From assembly GCA_030512335.1 (NCBI GenBank), contig JAULSU010000006.1:1674001-1738000 (forward strand): a DNA stretch of 64,000 nucleotides, written 5' to 3'. This DNA is from Immersiella caudata. Taxonomy: Eukaryota; Ascomycota; Sordariomycetes; Sordariales; Lasiosphaeriaceae. The translations under genes and the position numbers were made by a program. The notes beneath the pieces were generated by a model, which did no database searches, was not told the DNA's origin, and saw only the letters and a list, made by a program, of their open reading frames with translations. This document shows, one piece after another, positions 10,633 through 20,987 of the stretch (position 1 is the first letter of the stretch; every line of letters starts with the position of its first letter).

Positions 10633-12078
10633 CTACAACAAAGCCGACACCTTTCCAACAATCGCAACCAAATTCGTTGCGCACAACCACGCTACGCCAG
10701 CCGCCACAACTACCGCTAACATATTCCTCCTCTCCACACTCGCATTACCCCATACGGAGAAATTCCATCTCTCTTTTTTCACCTCGTCTCCATCATCTGT
10801 GGTGATAAACCCCGGTTCGGGCACATACTGGAATGCATGCTTCGCCTCCTCGCCGCCCACTTGCTCGAGCGTCAATTCTCTCAACCTTCTTCTCATCTTG
10901 ATGATGGACGATTCGTCAAAGGACGGTAATGTCCGCTTGAGGTAGGTCATGGTCATGAAGAAGAGGCATTGGCCTGCGACGAGGAGGGTGTAGAAGACGG
11001 GAGGTTTCGGGATGGATAGACTGGTGGCGAGTTCCTTGCCGTTGAGCCAGTAGGCTTCTGCGCGCAGGAAGGAGGCCGAGGCGTAGGAGGGGGGTTGGTT
11101 TTGGAGGGCGGCGATGATGTTGTTTGCGAGAATGCAGGAGGTGGGACTTGGGTCAATTTCGGAGAGAATCATGGACTCCATGGTGGCTTTGGCTAGGGAA
11201 GGGTTGGATAGGGGGTCGGTTGGGGTGCCGAGGAGGTGGGATACGTAGCGCCAGAGGGCGAGGTAGGATGATATTTCGGAGGGGGTTAAGTGGATGCCTT
11301 GACGGGGGAAGCCGACCCAAATCAGGTCAGCGGAAAATGTGAGGACAGTGCCGATCGAGTCGAGGTCGGAGATGGGGATGCCGAGGGTAGCGGTGTCGAA
11401 ATAGGAGGGATCTTTGGCGGCGAGGCGAAGGATGCGCCGACGTACGGATGCGTGCAGGAACCGGACGCGGAGTGTGGATGCGAATCCTCGTCCTCCTGGT
11501 TGGATCGAGGAAAGGGATTCGGTGACGTCGAGGACGTGTTGAAAGGTTTCGAGAAGACGTCGACGTGCGACCTTCACTCCGAACCCCCCGGTTCGGGACA
11601 GCGTTTCAACGATACGACGGGAGCCCATACCCCCCAGGAGGGCGTGGAAAGTGAGCGATACGATCGAAGGTCCGCCGAAGCGTAGAAATACTTGCTGGCC
11701 ACGTTCAATCTCGGCCCAGTCGACCCAGTCGGGAACAGTGTTGACCTCGTCCCAGAGCTGTTGGAGAATCGGCTCCTTGGGGGCGTGCTGCTTGAGAAGT
11801 TCGTAGAAGTCAGGATGGGGACATCCCTTGGACGGACTTCCTTCTTCTGCATTTGACGAAGTGCCCTGTGCTGATTGTGTTTTTCTTGACCTCAGTGGCA
11901 AGGACTGGACTAATTCGTCTAGGCGATCCAAACAATCGGCGGCCAACTTGTCATAAGTGAACATTAGGGGTCGCACCTGATCGGCTGTCTTGTGTTCGGG
12001 TGTCCATTCAAACTCATAGTCCCAAGCCCGGATACGGGCTCCCAGCTTGGGGTGCTTGTCATCTGTGACGAGTGCCAT
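10633..12078 (-). CDS. MpaB/latex-clearing-protein-like oxygenase (DUF2236)
   Basis: Member of the ER-bound oxygenase MpaB/rubber oxygenase catalytic family. MpaB cleaves a prenyl chain in mycophenolate biosynthesis and Lcp cleaves polyisoprene, but the substrate here is unknown. It is one frame of 481 aa without introns. The family core is seen at about residues 130-240: QQVFLRFGGPSIVSLTFHAL, then SRTGGF with a following RRRLLET, then VRFLHASVRRRI, whose histidine corresponds to the haem-ligand position of the family. Two hydrophobic segments near the C-terminus (about 375-395 and 450-480) suggest membrane attachment. It is not in a visible biosynthetic cluster: the neighbours are calcipressin and RRG9, so a general lipid role is as likely as secondary metabolism. 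Confidence 0.85.
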   Translation of the reverse strand: MALVTDDKHPKLGARIRAWDYEFEWTPEHKTADQVRPLMFTYDKLAADCLDRLDELVQSLPLRSRKTQSAQGTSSNAEEGSPSKGCPHPDFYELLKQHAPKEPILQQLWDEVNTVPDWVDWAEIERGQQVFLRFGGPSIVSLTFHALLGGMGSRRIVETLSRTGGFGVKVARRRLLETFQHVLDVTESLSSIQPGGRGFASTLRVRFLHASVRRRILRLAAKDPSYFDTATLGIPISDLDSIGTVLTFSADLIWVGFPRQGIHLTPSEISSYLALWRYVSHLLGTPTDPLSNPSLAKATMESMILSEIDPSPTSCILANNIIAALQNQPPSYASASFLRAEAYWLNGKELATSLSIPKPPVFYTLLVAGQCLFFMTMTYLKRTLPSFDESSIIKMRRRLRELTLEQVGGEEAKHAFQYVPEPGFITTDDGDEVKKERWNFSVWGNASVERRNMLAVVVAAGVAWLCATNLVAIVGKVSALL

Positions 12079-12866
12079 CGTTCCGAGTACTGAATAAGGA
12101 TGACGTGCACAAACGACATCTACGTTGCTACGAGGAGAAGAGGGAAAAGGAAAAGTATCCTTGACCTACATCTTATCAGATGGAGTCGTGCGCGTAATGT
12201 AGGTAGGATTGGCAAGCAGTCTTAGCGTACTGTTCAGAACAGCCAAGCCGTGGGGTACCGCTCGGTCAAAGGAGCAGGGGCCCGTAGCGATACAGTACCA
12301 CTCATCGATGGGCGCGATTTGTGTTGTGTCTCGCCTCAATATTTCTGACAGATGGAGGGGAGCCGCACATGGTGCCGAGGTTCCGTCGTTCGTTGGCACA
12401 TCTGATACCTAGTCATTCCTGTTGGGGGAAACTTTCTCGATTTGGGTGATCGCCACCCAATGGAAGGCCTTAAGGAGTAAACAGCGGGCAAACATCCATG
12501 ATGCGTAGGTATGCCGTAAGAAACATACGAGAGGCATTACGGCTTACTAGCGCGAGAATACGACCTCCTCTTCGTTTAGAAGCGGGCAAGCTGCTCATCA
12601 AGGATTCGAGATGATAAAGTTCTCGAGACCGGAGCTCAAAGCCAACGTCTGTCTCCAAACGGCCCGTGCCATGCGGGAGCGAGAGCCGGGAGTGGGGCGA
12701 GTGCCAGGGGTGTCTCCCGGCAGGCAAAGCACCGACCGCCACGCGCCACCGCGTCGGGGCTAGCGATCGAGGCCTCATCTGGAAATTTTTCAACTCGTTT
12801 CACAGCCGCGACAGCCATCACGGTCAGCACAGCCGTCACTCAGCCGGTGCAGCGCCTCAAACTACG
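12079..12866. promoter_or_regulatory. divergent region between oxygenase gene and RRG9
   Basis: 788 bp between divergently transcribed genes. The RRG9 frame stays open about 200 bp upstream of the chosen start, but that extension lacks targeting character and is left out. Nothing else is recognised. Confidence 0.45.
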
Positions 12867-13928
12867 ATGAACTGCTCTTGCCGAACGGCGGCCCTGGGCA
12901 TTTTCGTTCGAAGCCTTGTCCAGGTTCAGGTTCCTTCAACTTCAGCGGCCGGTCGCCTATCCCAATCCACCCAGCTTGCCGGGTCTCTTCGGGGGCTACG
13001 CGCGTTCGACAAGACGCCCGGCGCACTCCTTGGTTCTTCTTCGAGGACATTTCACGCAACATGTTTGAAGAGCAGCGCAGCAGCAGCAGAGGCTGTCAAT
13101 GCGGCACCGCAGCAAGATGACATCCTGATCCGCGACGAGCCCAACACCGAAGCTGCCCCGAAGCGCCGCACCCGAACCAAAGACGATAGCGCAACATCAG
13201 ACGCGCCCCCGAAACCACCCACCCGCAAAGCCGCAGAGTCTTCCAAGAAACCCCCGAAGCAGAAACCTGCCTCCGAAGAAATCCACAAGCCCTCACTCCA
13301 CGAAAAGATCATAGAAGAGAAAGAGGACGAAGAGGACTTTAAGGGGCGTGCATATTGGAAGGCACAAAAGGCCGCCCTGAAGGAGAAGTTCCCAGACGGA
13401 TGGAATCCTATGAAGAAACTGTCGCCTGACGCGCTGGCGGGCATTAGGGCAATCCACCAGCAGTTCCCTGATGTGTACACAACACCGGTGCTGGCGGAGA
13501 AGTTCAAGATGTCCCCTGAGGCGATTCGCCGGATTCTGAAGAGCAAATGGACACCGAAGCCAGTGGAGGAGATCGAAAGGCAAGAGAGATGGATCGAAAG
13601 GGGCAAGAAGGTGTGGGCCAGGTATGCGGAGCAGGGCATAAAGCCACCAGTGAAGTGGCGGAAGGAAGGTATTGTGCGAGATCCTATCTGGAATATGAAG
13701 AAGGATGAGAGAGAGGCGCTGGTAGCTGAGAAAAAGGCGAAGAAGAGGATCTTCAAGTTTGGGAAGAGGTCAAAGGCTGGTATGGCTGCCGCTGCGGAGG
13801 CCAAGGCTCAGGAGAAGCTGGAAGCGCAGGTGGTGATGAGCCCTGAAACGTTCCTCGGCAAGTTGGCTGATGAATCCAAGACGGATAAAGTCATGGCCCC
13901 GTCCGAGCCCTCTAGGACCGAGGTTTAG
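12867..13928 (+). CDS. RRG9: Required for respiratory growth protein 9, mitochondrial
   Basis: Neugrin/Rrg9 family, needed for mitochondrial genome maintenance and respiration in yeast. It has 353 aa and no intron. The start at 12867 opens a presequence with R, S and hydrophobic residues that ends about residue 60 (SSRTFHATCLKSS). A charged low-complexity region (E, K, P) runs to about 150. The conserved core begins KGRAYWKAQKAALKEKFPDG and continues through LSPDALAGIRAIHQQFPDVY, EKFKMSPEAIRRILKSKW and ERGKKVWAR, which is diagnostic of the family. A longer in-frame start exists at 12666 but would bury the presequence. Confidence 0.92.
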   Translation: MNCSCRTAALGIFVRSLVQVQVPSTSAAGRLSQSTQLAGSLRGLRAFDKTPGALLGSSSRTFHATCLKSSAAAAEAVNAAPQQDDILIRDEPNTEAAPKRRTRTKDDSATSDAPPKPPTRKAAESSKKPPKQKPASEEIHKPSLHEKIIEEKEDEEDFKGRAYWKAQKAALKEKFPDGWNPMKKLSPDALAGIRAIHQQFPDVYTTPVLAEKFKMSPEAIRRILKSKWTPKPVEEIERQERWIERGKKVWARYAEQGIKPPVKWRKEGIVRDPIWNMKKDEREALVAEKKAKKRIFKFGKRSKAGMAAAAEAKAQEKLEAQVVMSPETFLGKLADESKTDKVMAPSEPSRTEV

Positions 13929-14274
13929 TGATAGCAGTTCCTTCCATAGACGGATTGCGACTCTGACGAATGCCACTCTCACCAAGAGTTTGGTATATAT
14001 GTTTTTTTTGTATCATATAGCTGTATCACACACTGTAAAATAACGACGTAGAGGATGTCTGGGCGCGGTGTGCCAACGCCGCTGGTTTTGGATCAAGGAT
14101 ATTGAAACCCCTGAAAGTTGTGACTATGTGATAACCAAGGCTTGGGAGATTAATCCAGCGCTCTGGTAGGAGGTCTTCCCGCAACCCAGGGGAAGGCGTT
14201 CAGTGCAATAAGATCAGTTTTATTATATGCGAGCACTTTATCGTTTGGAGGAGCACCTGCAAGCTCCAGGACGC
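13929..14274. other. 3' flank of RRG9 up to hAT insertion
   Basis: 346 bp ending at the left target-site duplication. It contains an oligo-T tract and a TATATG string soon after the stop. No gene. Confidence 0.5.
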
Positions 14275-14282
14275 GTTCCAAC
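14275..14282. repeat. left target-site duplication of hAT element
   Basis: GTTCCAAC, identical to 16671-16678. An eight-base duplication is the hallmark of hAT transposition. Confidence 0.9.
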
Positions 14283-14295
14283 TAGGGTTCCGAAA
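14283..14295 (+). repeat. left terminal inverted repeat
   Basis: TAGGGTTCCGAAA, the exact reverse complement of 16658-16670. Confidence 0.88.
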
Positions 14296-14623
14296 GTGAA
14301 ATTGCGAAATTTCACTTTTCACCCTTTCTGGTGAAAGTGGATTGCGAAAAACCTGGGAGTGAAAAGCTGAAATTTTCGGTGACAGGGGGGTACCCCACAT
14401 TTTGCTGTGTTGGGGTCAGACTGGCACCGGGTTTTGTGTCCAAAAAACTTGATATTTTGCCGCGAAATGCGAATAACTAGGACCAGAGGGCCTCTATCTC
14501 GTCGTCTAAATCCTCTCCAAGTTAGAGAATTATATCCATTAATTCTTCAGGGGCTGGAGGCTCCCCAAATAAAGCCTAATAGTCATCCTCCATCTCCATC
14601 AATACAACGGCTGAAACCGTCTC

Positions 14624-15019
14624 CTAACGCTTACCAGGCTTCAACAGCTCCTTAGGGTTATTTCTGAATAGCTTTAACCGTGTTAACACCTTATTATTCA
14701 TAAAGAGGAATACCGCCATATCGCTCTTATCAGGTGTGAGGCGATTCCAAACCTTATTATAAAGGAAGTTTATTACTGAAAAGGAGCGCTTAGAGGGTAC
14801 ACTGTTAACCAGGGTGGAGAAAATACGACGGCTTAAAGAAGCGAGTTTTAAATCGGTGTTACTAAGCTGGAGCCAGAAATCGTAGGGTTTGCCGCCATCT
14901 GCAAAGCTCTCCATACCCGGACCAAAGATTGTCCTAGCCCGCGCCTTGAATTCAGAAAACTCAGCCAGCACAGTAATCTGGTCGTTTTCTACAGTATAAC
15001 GTCGTAAAAAGGCCTCCAC
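14624..15019 (-). pseudogene. hAT transposase C-terminal dimerisation fragment
   Basis: A frame of 131 codons with the hAT C-terminal pattern: FWLQLSNTDLKLASLSRRIF, then NSVPSKRSFSVINFL. This matches the conserved region in which an S-x-x-S-E-R-x-F-S-like motif follows a hydrophobic helix. It is the C-terminal piece of the broken transposase. No open frame connects it to the upstream parts. Confidence 0.8.
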
Positions 15020-15760
15020 GCAAGTGTAGTCTTAGATAGAAAGCCTTACGTTACGGGTTTCTGGATCCAGGGCCCAGGCAGTAAGGTAGAGGTCTAAGGT
15101 CTGTTTTACCTGGCGCTTAGCCAGCGTTGTAAGCAACAGTAGCTAATTAACACCCCCATCGTTCTATTTACCACTTTGTTATAACTGTCGCCAGTTGGCG
15201 CGGATGTGGCCCCAGTTCATGATGGTATGACCGACGTGGAGGTTATTGGTTTTTAAGTGTTATTAAACCCTAATAATCAGCCTTAAAATCGTTAGAAGAA
15301 TATCTACTTTTCGCCAGAAAAGGAAATCTTTAAGGGTGGTGATAACCTTAATTAAATTCCCACGTTCGTCGGCCTTCGTTCTGGAGATAATTTAATCGTC
15401 ACGCGCCTAATTAAGTAAGGCGTCTTTACTTTTGGAGAGTAAGGAGAGGGCTTATACCTGGGTCCTTTACTGTGTAATAACTGAAGAAATTAACGCTTTC
15501 CTCTACCTATAACGATTTTACTGGAAATCGCGTAAATAAGTAAGCTGGAGTTTTGACTTCTTAAATAAGTTGATAATTTTACTGGCTGAAGAAAGTAGTT
15601 ACTTCCAGGGCTTAAGATTGGTAATGTCTTTAATTAACAGCTGGAAGCCGTGAGAATTATAAAGGGTGTAAAAGATGTGGGAGAAATAAAGCCTTACTGC
15701 CATCTCCTTATAAAACCTCTGCATTGTTAAGTTAGTATTGGTTACGATACCGTTAATCCT

Positions 15761-16141
15761 CTATGTATCTTTACCGATAAGATCGTAGATGATAGGCTTA
15801 ATTAATAACACAGTATTTGCTGTAGAATAACTCTCCTTACCTATATTAATCGTTTGCCAGTAGAAAGTAGCACTTTTAGGGATCTGGAAAAACAGGTTAA
15901 GCACTTGATTCTTAGCCTGATCGTCTGAGGTGTTGATAATGATATTGATGATGGAAGCTTCTATTATATAAGCGCGGACCTCCTCCCTTTGCTTAAGCCA
16001 AACGGTGGGGAGCCAGTTGGCTACAGTATCACCGCTTGGTGGCCGGAAGGTGGGGTTTAGCTTATGGAATAACGCCTTTATAAGTTCTCCTTCGAGCGTT
16101 TTAAATGGCAAGCCTATAGAAAAAATGGCTGTAGCTGCCAT
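15761..16141 (-). pseudogene. hAT transposase N-proximal fragment
   Basis: A 126-codon frame (FKTLEGELIKALFHKLNPTF and then WLPTVWLKQREEVRAYI) that resembles the segment after the BED finger in hAT transposases. Stops and frame breaks separate it from the dimerisation piece. Confidence 0.7.
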
Positions 16142-16210
16142 TTTAGAAGCTCGTTCTTAAAAGCCTTAAACAGGTGTAGGATGTATGGTAATGGTTCTGG
16201 TAATGGAGGA

Positions 16211-16435
16211 TTATTTGAGAATAACCTCACGGCGGTGGAAAGGCAGGTAACCGGTAAGGTGCTTTTTCTGGTGTGTGGTGTTCTCCGTAGCCGTGTAGTT
16301 ACACCACCGGCACGAAACGCGGGGGTTTTTCAGTGCGCCGCTTGGTGCGGCAACGAATTGTTCGCGGATTTCTTCGCGCGAGAGGGCGTTAATTGCGGCC
16401 GCGCGGCTAGGAGTCTGGCGTTGGTGTGCCATCAA
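16211..16435 (-). pseudogene. hAT BED zinc-finger fragment
   Basis: A 74-codon frame containing VSCRWCNYTATENTTHQKKH. The C-x2-C and H-x4-H spacing fits a BED finger, the DNA-binding N-terminus of hAT transposases. Confidence 0.72.
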
Positions 16436-16657
16436 GAAGTCTTTGATTGGTAGAACGTGGTAAATCCATGGTGTTGAGGGGTGGTTGAGGAGTGAAGTTG
16501 GTGTTCATGATGTCTGACGTTGGGCATCAATACTGGGTATGATATTCCACATATAACCCTAACCCCATGAAAGTGGTCCGTGCGTGAAATTTCCACTTTT
16601 CAAAAATCTTCGGTGTGAAATAAGTGCAATTGCGAAAAGGTTGGGGGTGAAGTGAAA

Positions 16658-16670
16658 TTTCGGAACCCTA
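16658..16670 (-). repeat. right terminal inverted repeat
   Basis: TTTCGGAACCCTA, inverted copy of the left end. Confidence 0.88.
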
Positions 16671-16678
16671 GTTCCAAC
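16671..16678. repeat. right target-site duplication of hAT element
   Basis: GTTCCAAC, identical to 14275-14282. Confidence 0.9.
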
Positions 16679-17873
16679 TGAAAATCTCAGGGCAGACCCG
16701 GTCCCAATAAGGCTGTGTGTGGCCTTGTCTGGGGAAGTGCATCCAGCTCCAAGGTCCGACCAGACAGGGTTGCTGCTCATCTCATTTCGCTCAATGCAAC
16801 TGGTGCGCACTAATGCACTGACCGTGGCTTGTCACAAAACGGCACAACCAGCGACAACGTCGTGGGGGTCGGATGACAGTCGCAGACATCAAAGCTCAAA
16901 GTGACGCAGGAACGTCGATTTCCATCGATGTGTTGATGTCGAACATCCGCCGAGGAGGGCAGCTCCCGTCCCGCAAAGTACCGCAAAAGTAGAGTAAACA
17001 AATGCGACCGCTTCTATGCAGCCCACCCCCTCCAAGCTAGGAAAAAGCGACCTAGCTCCCCCGATTGATTCTCTGACAGCGATTGGTGGGAAGCTCCTCG
17101 AAATCCCCGAAATGGCAAGCTTTGAGCACGGGCCAGGAAGCCCTCCGCCCAAAACGGATCCAGGCGACCACTTAGAGCTCGGAAAATGGGCCGCACGAGC
17201 CAGTTTCTGCCCTTCCCCGGTCAACCCAACAAAGCCCCTGTTAGCAAACAAAATAACCCCGGTACCTGACCGGGACCCGACTCCTCCCCAAAAGCTCCGC
17301 CAGGCCCTTGGTCTTTGACCTCTGCACCAGGCATCTCGAGTCGAGAGAGCCAGCCCTGGCATTTTCGTCGTCGTCGTCCATTTTTTTTTCCCCTATCCCC
17401 TCTGCGGATGCACTCTCTCTTGCAGCGCGCCGACTGCATCGACTCCATGTCCTGCATCTCGCCAGGATCTAATTGATCGGGACAATTGACTTGTCTCGTT
17501 CGTAGCGCCTTTCTTGTCACTGTAAGCTTTGTCGCTGGCGTCACAATAATGGTGTGTCCAACAAACTTTGCTTTGACTGACGCAAACCTACTTTTAACCC
17601 TCCAGCGTTCAATCCCATATCGCTCTCCATCTTCACTTCCCCTTTTTCAAACAACCGCCGCCGTCGAACGTACTTTGACGCGATATCACGTTTCACTACA
17701 CCGCCTCTACCGACGACTTTGAGCCTGACCTTCGCGCCCTCGGCCTCACATCTGCCCAGTCGATGACTACGCTCCTTCCGCGACCACGACAGCACCAGAC
17801 GCTTCCACAGCATTTCTAGCATACCGACTTTGTCATCAGTCACCCCCGCGTCGGCCAATGGCTAATAGGAGAG
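16679..17873. promoter_or_regulatory. upstream region of WD40 gene
   Basis: 1.2 kb without a supported gene. A CGT/TC-rich pyrimidine tract occurs near 17365-17400, and a second pyrimidine-rich area near 17620-17660, of the type found just before fungal transcription starts. Confidence 0.45.
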
Positions 17874-20800
17874 ATGGCGTCCACTCCTTCAAACCGGCTT
17901 AAGCTTACACCGTCAAACTCACCATTCCTGTCCCGCCCGTCGCGGTCACCAATCCGCTCCCGCCCCGTCTACGACACCTGTTTATCCCTCAGAAGGGTCG
18001 TGGGTACGACCTGCAGCTCCCCAACCGGGTTCGACTCTGTGCATTCTTCCTTTGCCTATATCGCCGGAGGGGCAGTTGTGGTGGTAGACGTCTCGGGCGA
18101 GCACTATTCACAACGATTCTACCGAGCCAGGCCGTCCGCCGTCCCGGTATACGCCGTGTCTCCCGTGACACATGCCTCATCGACACCCAATTCGACGCCC
18201 AAAGCAAACGATAGCAGGAACAGGGCCGCAGCTTCCCCGCGGGACTCTCTTTATGGCCCTGTTGATTGGGAATCCTCGAGCTCCAAAACATGGACGAGTC
18301 GCGAGCGCATCAAGGCTGCGACATGCCTTGCCCTGAGCCGAGATGGAAGATATCTTGCCGTTGGAGAGACAGGGTACGCACCGCGAGTCCTCATCTTTAG
18401 CCTGCAGGAGACTTCATCCGATATCCCTCTCGTGTCCATCAGCGAACACACCTTTGGCGTCAAAGCCGTTGCGTGGTCTCCGGACACAAAGTATCTAGCG
18501 TCGCTCGGCGCAGCAAACGACGGGTTCCTCTATCTGTGGAAAATTGACCCACGAACGGGAGCTGCGAAGCTCTTCCAGCAAAATCGATGCACCTCTTACG
18601 TCAAGGGCATGGTGTGGATGGGCAGCAGTCTCATCACGCTGGGCGTCCGCCACGTCAAGGTGTGGAGAGTGGAGGAGGGTCCATCGATCTCTCCTACGAA
18701 ACAGAAGTTTCCTGGGGACGGGTCTTTTCCCCGAGAGCAACTCTCTCAAAAGCCGCTTCCTGGAAGGAATATCCTTCTTGGACCTATGCTGGAGGCAACT
18801 TTTAGTTGCGCTCTGGCGGTTGGCGAAGACAAGGCCATCATCTGCTCGGAAACGGGCAGTGTTTGCCTATTGGACGATACCAATAGACAGATGAAGCTCA
18901 CGAAGAGCTTGGATATTGGCTTTCACATCAACTGCATCTCGAGCAGGAACGACGAGGTTTTCATTGGCGGCAGAGATGGCCAGTTCGCAACTATTAGCCT
19001 CAGCAGCATCTTGGACGGTGCACCTGAGCCAACCATTCACAACAATTTTCAGTCGGCCGATGGGCTCATTGCCATGGGGTTTTTGGCGGAGAATATGGTT
19101 ACCATTGACACAAAACGCTCTATTGACGTATGGAGCCCGGATCACATTCCGGTTGGTCCCAAGGCCGACAAAAACCACATTCCGATCCCAGGCCCAGGCG
19201 ACCCGATTGTCGGCATCCAGCGTTTGGCCGAGAGAAACGTTTTGGGTGCCGACTTCTTCACCTGGTCAGGGTCTGGAAAGGTCCACGTCTGGGATATGGA
19301 GGGCATGGTGAGGTCGACATTCAGCATCCCCATCGAGCAAATTGAGTCCGGATGCGAGGGGGATCCCGTCAACCAAGTCGTGGTGGTGAGAGCCACGAAT
19401 GACGGGAGTCTCTTTGTCGCCGGAGACAAGCTCGGTATCTTGCGGATCATTGACTCTTCTACGAAAGAGTGCGTCATGGAAACAAAAGCCCACGCTTCCG
19501 ACTGCCAGGATATTACCGTGTTTGAGAATCGCACCAGGCTTTTGGTGGCGTCTTGTGGGAGAGATCGGACGGCACAGCTCTTCCACAAGGCATCAACAGG
19601 GTCGTTTGAGCATTTTCAGACGCTGGAGTTCAGCGCCAAGGTCGTGCAGGTCCTGATTCCATCCGATGATAAGATCCTGACGTGCTCGCTTGATCGGACG
19701 CTTCAGATTCACGATCTCGTTACGAAGGAAGGGGAGCCTGATTCTATGGCCGCCATCCCCTTGAAACACATTTCCTTGAGAGCGTCTCCCTCGTCAATGG
19801 TTATGACTCCTGATGGGAAGACGATTTTCGTGTCGCTCTTGGACCGCTCGGTCTGCCAGTTTGACTGCACTACCGGACGGCTTATCAGCTCTTTCAAATG
19901 CAACGATGAAGGTGGGATGGAATCTGTCGTCCTGGAGTCCCTCATGTACGGCCAGTTCGCGGCCGGCGACCTGTCGTTTCTTTTAGGCCTGTCGAACACG
20001 GACAAGTCCGTGCGGATCTACGATGCGCAGTCAGGAGCGTTCATGGATCGCGAATGGGGTCACACAGAAGCCATCAATGGTGTGACAATGATGGAAAACG
20101 AAGACACCGGGCGCAGGGTTGTCAGCGTTGGTGAAGACGGCACCATCATGATATGGGCATTGGATCTGCAGGACACACTGGCCGGTTCAAGACTTCGTGA
20201 CCCTTCCCCAGAGAAGCCCGCTGCCCTCAGCTTCAACCGACCACCGCTGCGGAGGGTTCTTTCCAAGGCAGAGCTTGCAGAATTCCAGCGTCCGTCGTCC
20301 GGCCATGGGAGGCGGTCGCCGCCCCGCCCCGTGCAGCGACGACCATCAAAGTTTCAGCTATCGGGCACGGCGTCGACGAGGACGCCGATTCAAACGGAGA
20401 AGCATGTCAGCCCAACGAGTGCCATCGCAGAAGACACACCTTCGAGACGCATTTCTTCGGGGGGGAATAGTCGGGATGGCAGTCCTCCACCTGAGAGCCC
20501 CAAAAACCGGGCGAGGGTATCCCGCCGTCCTTCGCTCCCGGCCCTCAACACCCCATCCGGGTCAGTGACGTCAAGAAAGAAATCCGGCGGTAATTTGCGT
20601 GGAAGCTACGGTTTCGGATCCCTTAGCATGGCCACGGAGCAAACCTGCCGCCAACTACGAGTTTATCGAAAGAAGCTGTTGTCTGCAGACAACATCAACA
20701 CGGATATTTTGACTCAGCTTGACACAGAGCTACGACTGACTGCGGCGGCACTGGGCGAGAGGCAAATACGAAATAGAAGCAAAGGAAACCATGACGGCAA

Positions 20801-20987
20801 AGCCGTTAGCGACCTTCTTGACCAGTACAGCGAGAGATTGGTCAGCATGCTGGACGAGAAACTCCGGCTACGCTTGACAGAGGAAGAGAAAGATGCCTTG
20901 ATTAGGGAGAGGCCACGGACGGCAGGAGAGGGCTCCAGCTCAAGCTCAAGTCCAGGGGCCCTGTGCATGGAGCCCGAATCGATATGA
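17874..20987 (+). CDS. MABP1/WDR62-like WD40 repeat protein
   Basis: Large WD40 scaffold of 1037 aa in a single exon. The start region (LRRVVGTTCSSPTGFD, then AYIAGGAVVVVDVSG) resembles the opening of the animal MAPKBP1/WDR62 family, which scaffold JNK signalling and centrosome work. Two propellers can be followed: about residues 130-440 (ALSRDGRYLAVGETGYAPRV, VAWSPDTKYLASLGAANDG) and about 480-770 (LVASCGRDRTAQLF, ILTCSLDRTLQIHD, VVSVGEDGTIMIWALD). The C-terminal 250 residues are S/R/P-rich and probably disordered, followed by a helical stretch (about 920-1020) ending in a poly-serine run. The fungal role is unknown to me; the family call is by resemblance. The single long exon is unusual beside its intron-rich neighbours. 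Confidence 0.82.
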   Translation: MASTPSNRLKLTPSNSPFLSRPSRSPIRSRPVYDTCLSLRRVVGTTCSSPTGFDSVHSSFAYIAGGAVVVVDVSGEHYSQRFYRARPSAVPVYAVSPVTHASSTPNSTPKANDSRNRAAASPRDSLYGPVDWESSSSKTWTSRERIKAATCLALSRDGRYLAVGETGYAPRVLIFSLQETSSDIPLVSISEHTFGVKAVAWSPDTKYLASLGAANDGFLYLWKIDPRTGAAKLFQQNRCTSYVKGMVWMGSSLITLGVRHVKVWRVEEGPSISPTKQKFPGDGSFPREQLSQKPLPGRNILLGPMLEATFSCALAVGEDKAIICSETGSVCLLDDTNRQMKLTKSLDIGFHINCISSRNDEVFIGGRDGQFATISLSSILDGAPEPTIHNNFQSADGLIAMGFLAENMVTIDTKRSIDVWSPDHIPVGPKADKNHIPIPGPGDPIVGIQRLAERNVLGADFFTWSGSGKVHVWDMEGMVRSTFSIPIEQIESGCEGDPVNQVVVVRATNDGSLFVAGDKLGILRIIDSSTKECVMETKAHASDCQDITVFENRTRLLVASCGRDRTAQLFHKASTGSFEHFQTLEFSAKVVQVLIPSDDKILTCSLDRTLQIHDLVTKEGEPDSMAAIPLKHISLRASPSSMVMTPDGKTIFVSLLDRSVCQFDCTTGRLISSFKCNDEGGMESVVLESLMYGQFAAGDLSFLLGLSNTDKSVRIYDAQSGAFMDREWGHTEAINGVTMMENEDTGRRVVSVGEDGTIMIWALDLQDTLAGSRLRDPSPEKPAALSFNRPPLRRVLSKAELAEFQRPSSGHGRRSPPRPVQRRPSKFQLSGTASTRTPIQTEKHVSPTSAIAEDTPSRRISSGGNSRDGSPPPESPKNRARVSRRPSLPALNTPSGSVTSRKKSGGNLRGSYGFGSLSMATEQTCRQLRVYRKKLLSADNINTDILTQLDTELRLTAAALGERQIRNRSKGNHDGKAVSDLLDQYSERLVSMLDEKLRLRLTEEEKDALIRERPRTAGEGSSSSSSPGALCMEPESI

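Larger units (their letters stand above)
14283..16670 (-). mobile_element. Decayed hAT-family DNA transposon
   Basis: A 2388-bp element bounded by 8-bp target duplications (GTTCCAAC) with inverted ends TAGGGTTCCGAAA / TTTCGGAACCCTA. The transposase reads on the minus strand and is broken into pieces in the expected order. A BED-type zinc finger (CRWCNY with downstream H-x4-H) lies near 16435-16211, a catalytic-region fragment at 16141-15761 and the hAT dimerisation domain at 15019-14624. The interior is rich in TA dinucleotides and TAA/TTAA strings, consistent with repeat-induced point mutation, while the BED part stays GC-rich. No intact transposase can be read, so the copy is inactive on its own. 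The clean ends and perfect duplication mean the insertion edges are still exact. Confidence 0.92.

Noticed and set aside
12666..12866. In-frame N-terminal extension of RRG9
   Set aside because: The 67 extra residues lack targeting character, and the internal start gives a clear mitochondrial presequence.
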